This document shows positions 39,882 to 48,520 of a DNA stretch of 64,000 bases, one piece after another. Every line of letters begins with the position of its first letter. Within the stretch, counting starts at the first letter, position 1. The notes under the pieces are model-generated. The model searched no databases. It saw only the letters and a program-made list of their open reading frames with translations, and was not told the origin of the DNA. This DNA is from JANLYQ01 sp031365725 (lineage in GTDB: Bacteria; Actinomycetota; Actinomycetes; JACCUZ01): the NCBI GenBank assembly GCA_031365725.1, contig JANLYQ010000012.1:1-64000 (forward strand), in the 5' to 3' direction. The translations under genes and the position numbers were made by a program.

Positions 39882-40520
39882 GTGCTGCTCGCCCTCGACA
39901 CCGCGACGCCGGCGGTGACCGTTGCACTCGCCGATGGCCACCACGTCCTGGCCGAGCGCACGACGATCGACGCGCGGCGGCACGGCGAGCTGCTGGCGCC
40001 GGCGATCCGGGATGTGCTGGCAGATGCCGGCGTGGATCGCTCGGACCTGACGGCAGTGGCCGTCGGCACCGGACCAGGCCCTTTCACCGGCTTGCGGGTG
40101 GGGCTGGTCACGGCCCGGATGCTCGGCGCAACCTTGCGCGTACCGGTGATCGGCGTCTGCACCCTCGATGCGATCGCCTGGGGAGCGCTGCAGGCAGAAC
40201 ACGAGGAGTTCCGCGTCGTCACCGACGCGCGCCGGCGCGAGGTGCACTGGGCGGCCTACCGCGTCACCGACGGCGTGCCGGTGCGGATCGAGGGGCCGTA
40301 CGTCGAGACGCCGGCAGTCGCGGCCTTCGACGGTGCGACCGTGGGGGCGGGCGCGGCGGTCTACGCGGACTCCTTCCCTCACCATGCCGGGCCGTTGCAC
40401 CCGCGTGCCGCCGACCTGGCGCACTGGGTCGCAGCCGGGCTACCGACCGGCGATCCGGTACCGCTGTACCTGCGGCGCCCGGATGCGATGGAGCCTGCTG
40501 CCCGCAAGCCCGCGTCGTGA
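39882..40520 (+). CDS. tsaB: tRNA t6A synthesis protein TsaB
   Basis: Partner of TsaD in t6A synthesis; an ASKHA-fold protein without its own catalysis. The 212-residue product has MLLALDTATPAVTVALADG, RRHGELLAPAI, and AVAVGTGPGPFTGLRVGLVT, all typical. Starts at GTG. The 3' end overlaps rimI by four bases. First gene of the tsaB-rimI-ATP-grasp-tsaD-ribokinase run. Confidence 0.95.
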   Translation: MLLALDTATPAVTVALADGHHVLAERTTIDARRHGELLAPAIRDVLADAGVDRSDLTAVAVGTGPGPFTGLRVGLVTARMLGATLRVPVIGVCTLDAIAWGALQAEHEEFRVVTDARRREVHWAAYRVTDGVPVRIEGPYVETPAVAAFDGATVGAGAAVYADSFPHHAGPLHPRAADLAHWVAAGLPTGDPVPLYLRRPDAMEPAARKPAS

Positions 40521-41011
40521 CGGGCAACGCGCCGACCGTCGTACGGGCCATGCGGTGGTGGGACGTGGCGGCGGCGCACAGCCTCGAGACGACACTGTTC
40601 CCGGACCCGTGGTCGGTCGAGACGTTCTGGTCGGAGCTGGCACACGTACCGGAGTCGCGGCACTACCTGGTGGCCGATCTTGCCGGCGACATCGTCGGCT
40701 ACGCAGGACTCGTCGTCTCAGGGCACCAGTCCGACGTGCAGACGCTCGCGGTGGCGCCGACGCAACAGGGACGGGGGCTCGGTCGACGGTTGCTCGAGGC
40801 GCTGATCGACGAGGCGCGGCAACGGGATGCTTCCGAGGTGCTGCTCGAGGTGCGGGCCGACAACGAGGCCGCCCAGGCGCTCTATGCCGCTGCCGGGTTC
40901 GAGCGCATTGCTGTGCGCCGCGGCTACTACCGACCCGGTGGGACCGATGCGCTGGTGCTGCGTCGACGGCTGGCGGCGCCGGCGTCGCCTACAACCCCGC
41001 CATCTGCATAG
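40517..41011 (+). CDS. rimI: Ribosomal-protein-alanine N-acetyltransferase RimI
   Basis: GNAT enzyme that acetylates the N-terminus of S18 and possibly other proteins. The 164-residue product has FPDPWSVETFWSELA, the acetyl-CoA motif QTLAVAPTQQGRGLGRRLLE, LEVRADNEAAQALYAAAGFE and RRGYYRPGGTDALVL. Placed between tsaB and tsaD as in most actinomycetes, where it is sometimes fused to tsaD. GTG start overlaps tsaB (GTGA). Confidence 0.93.
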   Translation: MTGNAPTVVRAMRWWDVAAAHSLETTLFPDPWSVETFWSELAHVPESRHYLVADLAGDIVGYAGLVVSGHQSDVQTLAVAPTQQGRGLGRRLLEALIDEARQRDASEVLLEVRADNEAAQALYAAAGFERIAVRRGYYRPGGTDALVLRRRLAAPASPTTPPSA

Positions 41012-41022
41012 GCTTCCCGACC

Positions 41023-41919
41023 ATGGCCGCCCGCATCGCCCTCGCCACCGCCGCCGAGTTCCCTGACCTCGATGAGGACGGCGCTGTCCTCGTCGGAGCA
41101 CTCGAGGACCGCGGGCTCGTCGCAGCGCCGGCGGTGTGGACCGACGAGGGCGTCGACTGGTCGTCGTACGACCTGGTGGTGGTGCGCTGCACCTGGGACT
41201 ACCACCTGCACCGCGACGCCTTCCTCGCATGGTCGCGTCGGGTCGAGTCCGTGACGCGGCTCGCCAACTCGGCTGACGTCCTGGCCTGGAACACCGACAA
41301 GACCTACCTGCGGTCGTTGCAGGACGCGGGGTTGCCGGTCGTGCCGACCGACTGGTTGGAGCCGGGCGACGTGTTCGCGGTGCCAGAACACGGCGAGTAC
41401 GTCGTGAAGCCAGCGGTGTCGGCCGGGTCCAGGGACACCAACCGCTATCAGGTGGGTGTCCACGACGAGGTGGCGGTCGCGCACGTGCAGCGGCTGCTGG
41501 ACGACGGGCGGACCGTGATGGTGCAGCCCTATCTCGCGCACGTCGACACTGCTGGCGAGACGGCGTTGCTGTTCATGGCCGGCGAGCTCAGTCACGCGAT
41601 CCGCAAGGGGCCGCTGCTGACGCCGGGCATGGAGCTCGTGGCCGGTGCGTACAAGGAGGAGACGGTCGAGCCGAGGACGCCGTCGGACGGTGAGCTGGAC
41701 GTCGCCGATCGGATCCTCGACATCCTGGCGCTCGTCGGACCGGTGGCACGCGAGCAGCTGCTCTATGCCCGCGTCGACCTCGTGCCGGGGGCAGACGGAT
41801 CACCGACGCTGCTGGAGCTCGAGCTCACCGAGCCCTCGATGTTCCTGGTGCACGACGAGACCGCCGGCGCGAGCGCCGGTGCCCGCTTCGCAGCAGCCAT
41901 CGTGGCGGCTCTCGGGTGA
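41023..41919 (+). CDS. ATP-grasp protein, DcsG/RimK-like
   Basis: A 298-residue ATP-grasp ligase-like protein. N-terminal part: LVVVRCTWDYHLHRDAFLAW, WNTDKTYLRSLQDAGLPVVP; ATP-grasp part: YVVKPAVSAGSRDTNRYQVG, VMVQPYLAHVDTAGETALLF and the metal-binding end DGSPTLLELELTEPSMFL. This layout resembles DcsG-type O-ureidoserine cyclo-ligases and related RimK-like enzymes of unknown substrate; a cycloserine pathway is not present. It is inserted between rimI and tsaD, with a four-base overlap into tsaD. No ribosome site; TAGGCT (41009-41014) ends eight bases before the ATG, a possible internal leaderless promoter. Confidence 0.85.
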   Translation: MAARIALATAAEFPDLDEDGAVLVGALEDRGLVAAPAVWTDEGVDWSSYDLVVVRCTWDYHLHRDAFLAWSRRVESVTRLANSADVLAWNTDKTYLRSLQDAGLPVVPTDWLEPGDVFAVPEHGEYVVKPAVSAGSRDTNRYQVGVHDEVAVAHVQRLLDDGRTVMVQPYLAHVDTAGETALLFMAGELSHAIRKGPLLTPGMELVAGAYKEETVEPRTPSDGELDVADRILDILALVGPVAREQLLYARVDLVPGADGSPTLLELELTEPSMFLVHDETAGASAGARFAAAIVAALG

Positions 41920-42974
41920 GCCTCGCCCCGCTGGTGCTCGGCATCGAGACGTCGTGCGACGAGACGGGCGTCGGTCTCGTGCGTGGACACTCGCTGCTCG
42001 CTGACGCGGTCGCCACCAGCGTCGAAGAGCATGCGCGGTTCGGCGGCGTCGTACCCGAGGTCGCCAGCCGGGCGCACCTCGAGGCCATGGTCCCGACAGT
42101 GGAACGTGCCTGCGTGCAGGCTGGTGTGCAGCTCGCGGACGTCGACGCCATCGCGGTCACCAGCGGTCCCGGGCTGACCGGCGCGCTACTCGTCGGGGTC
42201 GCCGCCGCGAAGGCGTTGTCGCTCGGCCTCGCCAAGCCGCTCTACGGCGTCAACCACCTCGCCGCACACGTGGCCGTCGACCAGCTCGAGCACGGCGCAC
42301 TGCCCTCACCCTGCATCGCGATGCTCGTGTCGGGTGGGCACTCGTCACTGCTGCTGGTGCGTGACATCACGGGTGCCGATGACGGCGTCCAGCCGATGGG
42401 TTCGACTCTCGACGACGCTGCGGGTGAGGCGTTCGACAAGGTGGCGCGAGTGCTCGGCCTGCCCTTCCCGGGGGGCCCGCACATCGACCGTGAGGCCACA
42501 TCGGGCAACGCGACGTACGTAAGCTTCCCCCGCGGGCTCACCAGTGCCAAGGACCTGCGCGAGCATCGCTATGACTTCTCCTTCTCCGGGCTCAAGACAG
42601 CCGTCGCCCGTTGGGTCGAGGCGCGGGAACGCACCGGTGAGCAGGTGCCGGTCGCCGACGTCGCGGCGTCCTTCCAGGAGGCGGTGGTGGACGTGTTGAC
42701 ACGCAAGGCGGTGCTCGCCTGCACCGAACAAGGCGTCGGCCACCTGCTCATCGGTGGCGGTGTCGCTGCCAACTCCCGGTTGCGTGCGATGGCGCAGCAG
42801 CGGTGTGACGACGCCGGCATCGTGCTGCGGGTGCCGCGGCCCGGACTCTGCACGGACAACGGTGCGATGGTCGCGGCGTTGGGTGCGGAGCTGGTGGCGC
42901 GTGGTGCAGCGCCCTCGTCGCTCGACCTGCCGGCCGACTCGTCGATGCCCGTCACCGAGGTCGTGGCGAGGTGA
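41916..42974 (+). CDS. tsaD: tRNA t6A transferase TsaD
   Basis: Catalytic subunit that transfers the threonylcarbamoyl group to A37 of tRNA. The 352-residue product has LGIETSCDETGVGLV, the metal-binding NHLAAH (H114, H118), LVSGGHSSLLLVRDI, STLDDAAGEAFDKVARVLGL and LCTDNGAMVAALG with the final Asp ligand. GTG overlaps the ATP-grasp stop. The ribokinase-like gene starts in its last codon. Confidence 0.96.
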   Translation: MSLAPLVLGIETSCDETGVGLVRGHSLLADAVATSVEEHARFGGVVPEVASRAHLEAMVPTVERACVQAGVQLADVDAIAVTSGPGLTGALLVGVAAAKALSLGLAKPLYGVNHLAAHVAVDQLEHGALPSPCIAMLVSGGHSSLLLVRDITGADDGVQPMGSTLDDAAGEAFDKVARVLGLPFPGGPHIDREATSGNATYVSFPRGLTSAKDLREHRYDFSFSGLKTAVARWVEARERTGEQVPVADVAASFQEAVVDVLTRKAVLACTEQGVGHLLIGGGVAANSRLRAMAQQRCDDAGIVLRVPRPGLCTDNGAMVAALGAELVARGAAPSSLDLPADSSMPVTEVVAR

Positions 42975-43816
42975 CGGTCGTGCCGCGTGCCGGCCGCGTG
43001 CTCATCATCGGCTCACTCAACATCGACATCATCGCCACCGTCGACCGTCACCCTGCGCCCGGTGAGACGGTGCGGGGGTCGGCGCTGGGCCGGGCGTACG
43101 GCGGCAAGGGCGCCAACCAAGCCGTCGCCGCAGCGGCTGCTGGTGCCGTGACGACACTCGTCGGTCGCGTCGGTGACGACACCGACGGTGGGGCCTATGT
43201 CGCTCGGCTGGAGGGACGAGGCATCGACGTGAGCGGTGTCCGGACGGAGCCCGGCAGCCCGACCGGTACTGCGCTGATCGTCGTCGACACCGACGGTGAG
43301 AACTCGATCGTTGTCGTTCCTGGGGCCAATGCTGCGGTCTCGACGGGTGACGTCGACGGCGCGTTCGACGCCGACGCGCGTCGACCCCAGGTCGTCCTGC
43401 TACAGCTCGAGGTGGCCCTCGACGTGGTCGCACACGCGGTCCGAGCTGCCGCGGCCGCGGGGGTGCGGGTCGTGCTCAACACGGCGCCTTACGCCGACCT
43501 GCCGGAGGACGTCCTCGCGGCGGCGGACCCGGAGGTCGCCAACGAGCACGAAGCCGCGCAGCTCGCCGCGCTCGGCGTCGTACCCCGCTCGCTGGTGGTC
43601 ACCCGCGGCCCGCGGGGCGCGAGCTGGACCCGCGACGGGACGACCGTCGAGGTGGCTGCCCCTCGCGTCGAGCCGGTCGACACGACCGGCGCGGGCGATG
43701 CGTTCTGCGGTGCTCTGGCGGCTGCCCTCGCCGCCGGTGCGGATCAGGCCGTCGCACTGACTGTCGCGGTTGCCGCCGGCTCGGCCGCGGTCAGCCGGCC
43801 CGGCGCGCAGCCCTAG
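42971..43816 (+). CDS. Ribokinase-like PfkB sugar kinase
   Basis: PfkB-family kinase, most like ribokinase. The 281-residue product has GSLNIDIIATVDRHPAPGET, the first signature GRAYGGKGANQAVAAAAAGA, VGDDTDGGAYVARLEGRGID, and the second signature DTTGAGDAFCGALAAALAAG with the catalytic Asp. Ribose is the best guess for the substrate; no transporter or regulator is beside it. GTG overlaps tsaD. Its TAG stop shares the four bases CTAG with the stop of the convergent methyltransferase gene. Confidence 0.88.
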   Translation: MTVVPRAGRVLIIGSLNIDIIATVDRHPAPGETVRGSALGRAYGGKGANQAVAAAAAGAVTTLVGRVGDDTDGGAYVARLEGRGIDVSGVRTEPGSPTGTALIVVDTDGENSIVVVPGANAAVSTGDVDGAFDADARRPQVVLLQLEVALDVVAHAVRAAAAAGVRVVLNTAPYADLPEDVLAAADPEVANEHEAAQLAALGVVPRSLVVTRGPRGASWTRDGTTVEVAAPRVEPVDTTGAGDAFCGALAAALAAGADQAVALTVAVAAGSAAVSRPGAQP

Positions 43817-45051
43817 GCGCCATCGAGGTGGGGCAGGGGGTGGACCAGCAGGATCGACTGGGCGCCCGCGATGCGGGTGAGCACTACCGTCGCCTCGGCG
43901 TTGCCGGACAGGCGCAGCTGGCGGCGCAGCTCCTCGGGAGTGACAGCGGTGCCGCGCTTCTTCACGGTGAGTCGGCCGACGCCGCGATGGCGCAGCAGGG
44001 TGCGCAATCCCTTGATCGAGAAGGGCATCACGTCGATTACCTCGTACGCCGTGCCGAACGGCGTCGCGGCCGCGAGGTCACCCCGGTCGGTGGTGACGTA
44101 GGCGATGGTCGCGTCCAGCAGCCGACCGTCGAGGAGCTCGGCGGCCTCGGCCACCAGCCCCGCTCGGATCACCGCACCGTCAGGCTCGACGAGATAGCGA
44201 CCCACAGCACCGACCTCGCCCGTCCGGGACCCGTCGCCGGTCAGCGTCGCACCGGAGGGCAGCAGCGTGGCGCGCCTGGCCACCCCGGTCGACAGCGGCC
44301 CGCACCACAGGGCGCACTCGACCACGTCGCCCCCGTCGGACACCCACTCCGCCTCCGCCCCGGCCGGCAACCGGTGGTGCGCGATGCCCGGAGCGAGCTT
44401 GGCTCCCGTCGCCGGCACCTGCTCGGCGAGGCCCAGCACCATGTCGTACGGCGGCGACCAGGCACCCGGGTCCAGGGCCCGGCCGCCGGGGCCACGGCGG
44501 GCGGGGTCGACGAACACCCCGTCCACCCCGGCCAGCGAGGTGCCGCGCAGGTCCTCGCAGCGCACCTCGACGCCGGGACGTCCCAGCACCGCCACGTTGG
44601 CCACCGCCACCGCCGCAGCCATCGGGTCGCGCTCGACCCCCACCACCTCCGGCAGCCCGAGGCCGGCCAATGCGAGCAGGTCACCGCCGATGCCGCAGCA
44701 TAGGTCGAGGACCCGCCGCCCTCCGACACCGGCAAACCGCTGCGCATGCCGATCGGCCACCACCGCCCGGGTCGCCTGCTCCAGCCCGGTGGCGGTGAAC
44801 CAGAGCTGGTCAGCGAGCGGACCGAACTTGCCCTGAGCCCGGGCGCGGAGCCGGTGCTGGGTGAGCGCCGCCGCTGCGAGGTCCGGGTCGACCCCCGCGC
44901 GCCGCAGCGCCTCGGCGACGGCCAACGCCCGCTCCCCGTCGTACGTCGGCAACCCGGCGAGCACCGCACGGCCCTCGTCGCCGATCAGCCGTCGGAAGAC
45001 CGCCACCTCGACGTCGGAGGACGCCGGCGGAGTCCACCGGGGCGCGGGCAC
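43813..45051 (-). CDS. Class I SAM-dependent methyltransferase, THUMP-like C-terminal domain
   Basis: A 412-residue protein. The middle has the SAM-binding motif GGRRVLDLCCGIGGDLLALA, the acidic residue VVGVERDPMAAAVAVANV, and DGVFVDPARRGPGGRALDPG. The C-terminus (MPFSIKGLRTLLRHRGVGRL, TVKKRGTAVTPEELRRQLRL) is a THUMP-like RNA-binding domain as annotated in actinomycetes. RNA is the probable target, not proven. Start GTG 45051; CATGAT lies six bases upstream on the minus strand. Confidence 0.85.
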   Translation of the reverse strand: MPAPRWTPPASSDVEVAVFRRLIGDEGRAVLAGLPTYDGERALAVAEALRRAGVDPDLAAAALTQHRLRARAQGKFGPLADQLWFTATGLEQATRAVVADRHAQRFAGVGGRRVLDLCCGIGGDLLALAGLGLPEVVGVERDPMAAAVAVANVAVLGRPGVEVRCEDLRGTSLAGVDGVFVDPARRGPGGRALDPGAWSPPYDMVLGLAEQVPATGAKLAPGIAHHRLPAGAEAEWVSDGGDVVECALWCGPLSTGVARRATLLPSGATLTGDGSRTGEVGAVGRYLVEPDGAVIRAGLVAEAAELLDGRLLDATIAYVTTDRGDLAAATPFGTAYEVIDVMPFSIKGLRTLLRHRGVGRLTVKKRGTAVTPEELRRQLRLSGNAEATVVLTRIAGAQSILLVHPLPHLDGA

Positions 45052-45057
45052 CCGGCG

Positions 45058-45063
45058 ATCATG
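45058..45063 (-). promoter_or_regulatory. Candidate leaderless -10 for the methyltransferase gene
   Basis: On the minus strand CATGAT is followed by six bases and the GTG at 45051; no ribosome site is present. Confidence 0.35.
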
Positions 45064-45145
45064 CCAACCGGTCGGAGAACAACGGCTTGAGCCGGGCACC
45101 GAACCTGCCGATGCAGGCAGGGCGATGCCCTCTGGAAGGACCCCG

Positions 45146-46189
45146 ATGACTGCACCTGTCTCGCACGCTGACCACGCGACCGACCCCGCTGACGTCCCCG
45201 CCGAGCTGCGCACCTGGCCCGTGCCCGCCGATGAGGCGGCGCGGGTGGCAGCCCTGCGCTCCTTCGGCGTGCTCGACCAGCCCCGGCAGGCCGACCTCGA
45301 CGCGGCCGCCCGCTTGGCGGCGTACGTCTGTGGGACGCCGTCGGCCGTCATCAACCTCATCGACACCGACCGGGCCTGGCAGGCGGCCGCGCACGGGCAG
45401 GAGGCCGGCGAGGTGCCGCGCAGCGACGCGATGTGCAAGCACGCCGTCATGGGCACCGAGGTCGTCTACACCCCCGACGCGAGCACCGAGGCGCTCTTCG
45501 CCGACAACCCCTACGTCGTGGGCCGCAACGCCTTCGTCAGGCTCTATGCCGCCGCGCCGCTGGTGACTCGCGACGGGCACTCGATCGGCACGGTCTGCGC
45601 CTTCGACAACACGGCCGGCAGCCTCGGCCCGGTGCAGCTCGGGCTGTTGCGCGACATCGCCGCACAGGTGGTGTCGTTGTTCGAGGCGCGCCGCACCGCT
45701 GCCGCCCTCGCCCGCGCCGCGACCCGCGACCCGTTGACCGGACTGTCCAACCGCCGGGGCGTCGGGAACGCCATCAGCGGAGCGATCGCCCGGGCCGAGC
45801 GCGGGTTGGGCACGCCTTCGGTCGTCGTCATCGACCTCGACCATTTCAAGGACATCAACGACCGCCTCGGCCACGCCGCCGGCGACGCCGTGCTCTGCTC
45901 GGTCGCGGGCCGGCTCACGACCACGGCGCGCACGGTCGACACCGTCGGGCGACTCGGCGGCGACGAGTTCGTCGTGCTCCTCGAGCACACCGGCGGCCCG
46001 GGCGCGACCGCAGCCATCGAGCGGCTCCGCCGGAGCCTGCAGGGCGGCTGGGTCGACCTGGCGGGTGTCGAGGTCGGCGCCTCGCTCGGCATCACGACGT
46101 ACCGCGCCGGCGACAGCGTCGCGACGCTGCTGGCCCGTGCCGACGCCGAGATGTACGCCGACAAGGCTCGCCGGACCGGCGTGCGCTGA
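45146..46189 (+). CDS. GAF-GGDEF diguanylate cyclase
   Basis: Predicted cytosolic enzyme making cyclic di-GMP. The 347-residue product has an N-terminal GAF domain (~30-180: GVLDQPRQADLDAAARLAAY, DAMCKHAVM, IGTVCAFDNTAGSLGP) and a C-terminal GGDEF domain (DPLTGLSNRRG, VVIDLDHFKDINDRLGHAAG, RLGGDEFVVLLEH). The intact GGDEF suggests an active cyclase. RTVD, five residues before GGDEF, is an inhibitory (I-)site for product feedback. The signal sensed by the GAF domain is unknown. The ATG at 45146 follows GGAAGGA by five bases. No EAL or PilZ gene is nearby. Confidence 0.9.
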   Translation: MTAPVSHADHATDPADVPAELRTWPVPADEAARVAALRSFGVLDQPRQADLDAAARLAAYVCGTPSAVINLIDTDRAWQAAAHGQEAGEVPRSDAMCKHAVMGTEVVYTPDASTEALFADNPYVVGRNAFVRLYAAAPLVTRDGHSIGTVCAFDNTAGSLGPVQLGLLRDIAAQVVSLFEARRTAAALARAATRDPLTGLSNRRGVGNAISGAIARAERGLGTPSVVVIDLDHFKDINDRLGHAAGDAVLCSVAGRLTTTARTVDTVGRLGGDEFVVLLEHTGGPGATAAIERLRRSLQGGWVDLAGVEVGASLGITTYRAGDSVATLLARADAEMYADKARRTGVR

Positions 46190-46195
46190 GGCGAT

Positions 46196-46222
46196 CTGGC
46201 ACTCGGGTTGACCGAGTGCCAG
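46196..46222. promoter_or_regulatory. CIRCE operator 1
   Basis: CTGGCACTC, nine bases, GAGTGCCAG: a perfect inverted repeat matching the HrcA-binding CIRCE element (consensus TTAGCACTC-N9-GAGTGCTAA). It overlaps the groES promoter -35, so bound HrcA should block RNA polymerase. Confidence 0.85.
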
Positions 46223-46237
46223 TGGGACGCCTAGATT
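46208..46237 (+). promoter_or_regulatory. groES promoter
   Basis: TTGACC (46208-46213), 18 bases, TAGATT (46232-46237). The -35 lies within the spacer of CIRCE 1 and CIRCE 2 begins six bases after the -10, so the promoter is enclosed by two operators. The expected leader to the groES GTG is about 125 bases. Confidence 0.8.
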
Positions 46238-46242
46238 CGGTT

Positions 46243-46269
46243 CTGGCACTCTCAGCCTGAAAGTGCCAA
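46243..46269. promoter_or_regulatory. CIRCE operator 2 (imperfect)
   Basis: CTGGCACTC, nine bases, AAGTGCCAA. The left arm is identical to that of operator 1; the right arm differs at both ends. The centre-to-centre distance from operator 1 is 47 bases. Confidence 0.75.
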
Positions 46270-46367
46270 CGCAGCAGCTACGGCGAGGCAGGCGATCCGG
46301 CCCCCGCGACGGCGGACCGCCTCTCACCGCCGCACGCTCGTGAGAACCGTGCGAGAAGGAGTCACCT

Positions 46368-46673
46368 GTGACTACGGCCACCAAGGTTGCCATCAAGCCG
46401 CTCGAGGACCGCATCGTGGTCCAGCCCTCCGACGCGGAGCAGACCACCGCATCGGGCCTCGTGATCCCGGACACGGCCAAGGAGAAGCCCCAGGAGGGCA
46501 CCGTCCTTGCTGTCGGTCCGGGTCGTTTCGAGGACGGCGCCCGCGTGCCGATCGACGTCGCCGTGGGCGACATCGTGCTCTACAGCAAGTACGGCGGCAC
46601 CGAGGTCAAGCACGGCGGCGAGGAGTACCTCGTCCTGTCCGCGCGTGACGTGCTCGCTGTCCTCGACAAGTAG
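46368..46673 (+). CDS. groES: Co-chaperonin GroES
   Basis: The heptameric lid of the GroEL chaperonin. The 101-residue product has IKPLEDRIVVQPSDAEQTTA, GLVIPDTAKEKPQEGTVLAV (mobile loop before it) and YSKYGGTEVKHGGEEYLVL. GTG start, GAAGGAG upstream. HrcA control through two CIRCE operators. groEL follows only after 227 bases that contain a large hairpin. Confidence 0.97.
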   Translation: MTTATKVAIKPLEDRIVVQPSDAEQTTASGLVIPDTAKEKPQEGTVLAVGPGRFEDGARVPIDVAVGDIVLYSKYGGTEVKHGGEEYLVLSARDVLAVLDK

Positions 46674-46753
46674 GACGCCCGCGGCACGTGCCCGACCAGC
46701 GAGACCAGCACCACCATCAGCACCCGCACGACACGGCCACCCTCGGGTGACCC

Positions 46754-46809
46754 GACGACGCCCCGGGCGGACCGGCTCCTCCCGGAGCCCGGACCCCTGG
46801 GGCGTCGTC
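46754..46809 (+). terminator. Large hairpin between groES and groEL
   Basis: GACGACGCCCC (46754-46764) and GGGGCGTCGTC (46799-46809) pair perfectly over 11 bases, enclosing an inner stem GGCTCC/GGAGCC (46774-46779, 46784-46789). No T-run. It may be a partial terminator or processing stem that gives different amounts of groES and groEL RNA. Confidence 0.5.
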
Positions 46810-46900
46810 GTGTGCACGGCGACTCGCGCCCGACCCGCACGACCCAGGATCAGCCTGGCCCGATGTTTCGCAAGCCCTGACGAGAAGGACACCCGACCAG

Positions 46901-48517
46901 ATGCCCAAGACTCTGCAGTTCGACGATGCGGCCCGCAAGTCCCTCGAGCGCGGCGTGAACAAGCTTGCCGACGCGGTGAAGGTGACCCTCGGCCCGCGCG
47001 GGCGCAACGTCGTCATCGACAAGAAGTGGGGCGCCCCCACGATCACCAACGACGGTGTGACGATCGCCAAGGAGGTCGAGCTCGACGACCCCTTCGAGAA
47101 CCTCGGCGCGCAGCTGGCCAAGGAGGTCGCCACCAAGACCAACGACGTCGCCGGTGACGGCACCACGACCGCGACCGTCCTGGCCCAGGCCATGGTTCGC
47201 GAGGGCCTGCGCAACGTCGCCTCGGGCGCCAGCCCGGTCGGTCTCAAGCGCGGCATCGACAAGGCCGTCGCGGCCGTGTCGGCCCGCCTCCTCGAGATGG
47301 CTCGCGACGTGGAGGGCAAGGACGACATCGCCAAGGTCGCCGCCATCTCGGCGCAGGACAAGGCCGTCGGCGAGCTCATCGCCGACGCGTTCGACAAGGT
47401 CGGCAAGGACGGCGTGATCACCGTCGAAGAGGCCAACACGATGGGCCTCGAGCTCGAGTTCACCGAGGGAATGCAGTTCGACAAGGGCTACATCTCGCCG
47501 TACATGGTGACCGACCCGGAGCGCATGGAGGCCGTCCTCGACGACGCCTACGTGCTCATCCACCAGGGCAAGATCTCGGCCATCGCCGACCTGCTGCCGC
47601 TGCTCGAGGTGGTCGCCAAGGCCGGCAAGCCGCTGGCGATCATCGCGGAGGACGTCGACGGCGAGGCGCTGTCGACCCTGGTCGTGAACAAGATCCGTGG
47701 CCTGTTCGTCTCGGTCGCCGTCAAGGCACCGGGCTTCGGGGACCGCCGCAAGGCCATGCTCGAGGACCTCGCCACCCTCACCGGCGGCCAGGTCGTCGCT
47801 CCCGAGGTCGGCCTGAAGCTCGACCAGATCGGGCTCGAGGTGCTGGGCACCGCCCGCCGGGTCGTGGTCACCAAGGACGACACCACGATCATCGACGGCG
47901 GCGGCGACCGCACTGCGGTCGAGGACCGGGTCCGTCAGATCAAGGCCGAGATCGAGAACACCGACTCGGACTGGGACAAGGAAAAGCTCCAGGAGCGACT
48001 GGCCAAGCTCGCCGGCGGCGTCTGCGTCATCGGCGTCGGCGCGGCCACCGAGGTCGAGCTCAAGGAGCGCAAGCACCGCATCGAGGACGCCGTCTCGGCG
48101 ACCCGCGCGGCGATCGAGGAGGGCATCGTCGCCGGTGGCGGCTCTGCCCTCGTGCACGCCGTGGCCGTCCTCGACGATCTCGACGTCACCGGTGACGAGG
48201 CGACCGGCGCGGCCATCGTGCGCCGCGCCGCCGACGAGCCGCTGCGCTGGATCGCCGAGAACGCCGGCCAGGAGGGCTACGTCGTGGTCAACCACGTCCG
48301 TGAGGCCGGGATCGGCACCGGGTGGAACGGCGCGACCGCGGAGTACGGCGACCTGGTGGCACAGGGCGTGCTCGACCCGGTCAAGGTGACCCGGTCCGCA
48401 CTGCTCAACGCCGCCTCGATCGCCAGCATGGTCCTCACGACCGACACCCTCGTGGTGGAGAAGAAGGACGACGCGCCCGACGCTGCCGGGCACGGCGGCC
48501 ACGGCCACGCGCACTGA
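46901..48517 (+). CDS. groEL: Chaperonin GroEL, GroEL1 type
   Basis: The 60-kDa chaperonin subunit. The 538-residue product has KVTLGPRGRNVVIDKKWGAP, the ATP-binding TNDVAGDGTTTATVLAQAMV, and EGIVAGGGSALVHA. It ends in GHGGHGHAH, the His-rich tail of actinobacterial GroEL1 (the housekeeping GroEL2 ends Gly/Met-rich), so a second groEL should exist elsewhere. The ATG has GAGAAGGA upstream. A strong terminator follows. Confidence 0.97.
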   Translation: MPKTLQFDDAARKSLERGVNKLADAVKVTLGPRGRNVVIDKKWGAPTITNDGVTIAKEVELDDPFENLGAQLAKEVATKTNDVAGDGTTTATVLAQAMVREGLRNVASGASPVGLKRGIDKAVAAVSARLLEMARDVEGKDDIAKVAAISAQDKAVGELIADAFDKVGKDGVITVEEANTMGLELEFTEGMQFDKGYISPYMVTDPERMEAVLDDAYVLIHQGKISAIADLLPLLEVVAKAGKPLAIIAEDVDGEALSTLVVNKIRGLFVSVAVKAPGFGDRRKAMLEDLATLTGGQVVAPEVGLKLDQIGLEVLGTARRVVVTKDDTTIIDGGGDRTAVEDRVRQIKAEIENTDSDWDKEKLQERLAKLAGGVCVIGVGAATEVELKERKHRIEDAVSATRAAIEEGIVAGGGSALVHAVAVLDDLDVTGDEATGAAIVRRAADEPLRWIAENAGQEGYVVVNHVREAGIGTGWNGATAEYGDLVAQGVLDPVKVTRSALLNAASIASMVLTTDTLVVEKKDDAPDAAGHGGHGHAH

Positions 48518-48520
48518 CAC

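Noticed and set aside
45064..45145. Cyclic di-GMP riboswitch before the GGDEF gene
   Set aside because: The gap is only 82 bases and shows no conserved riboswitch core.
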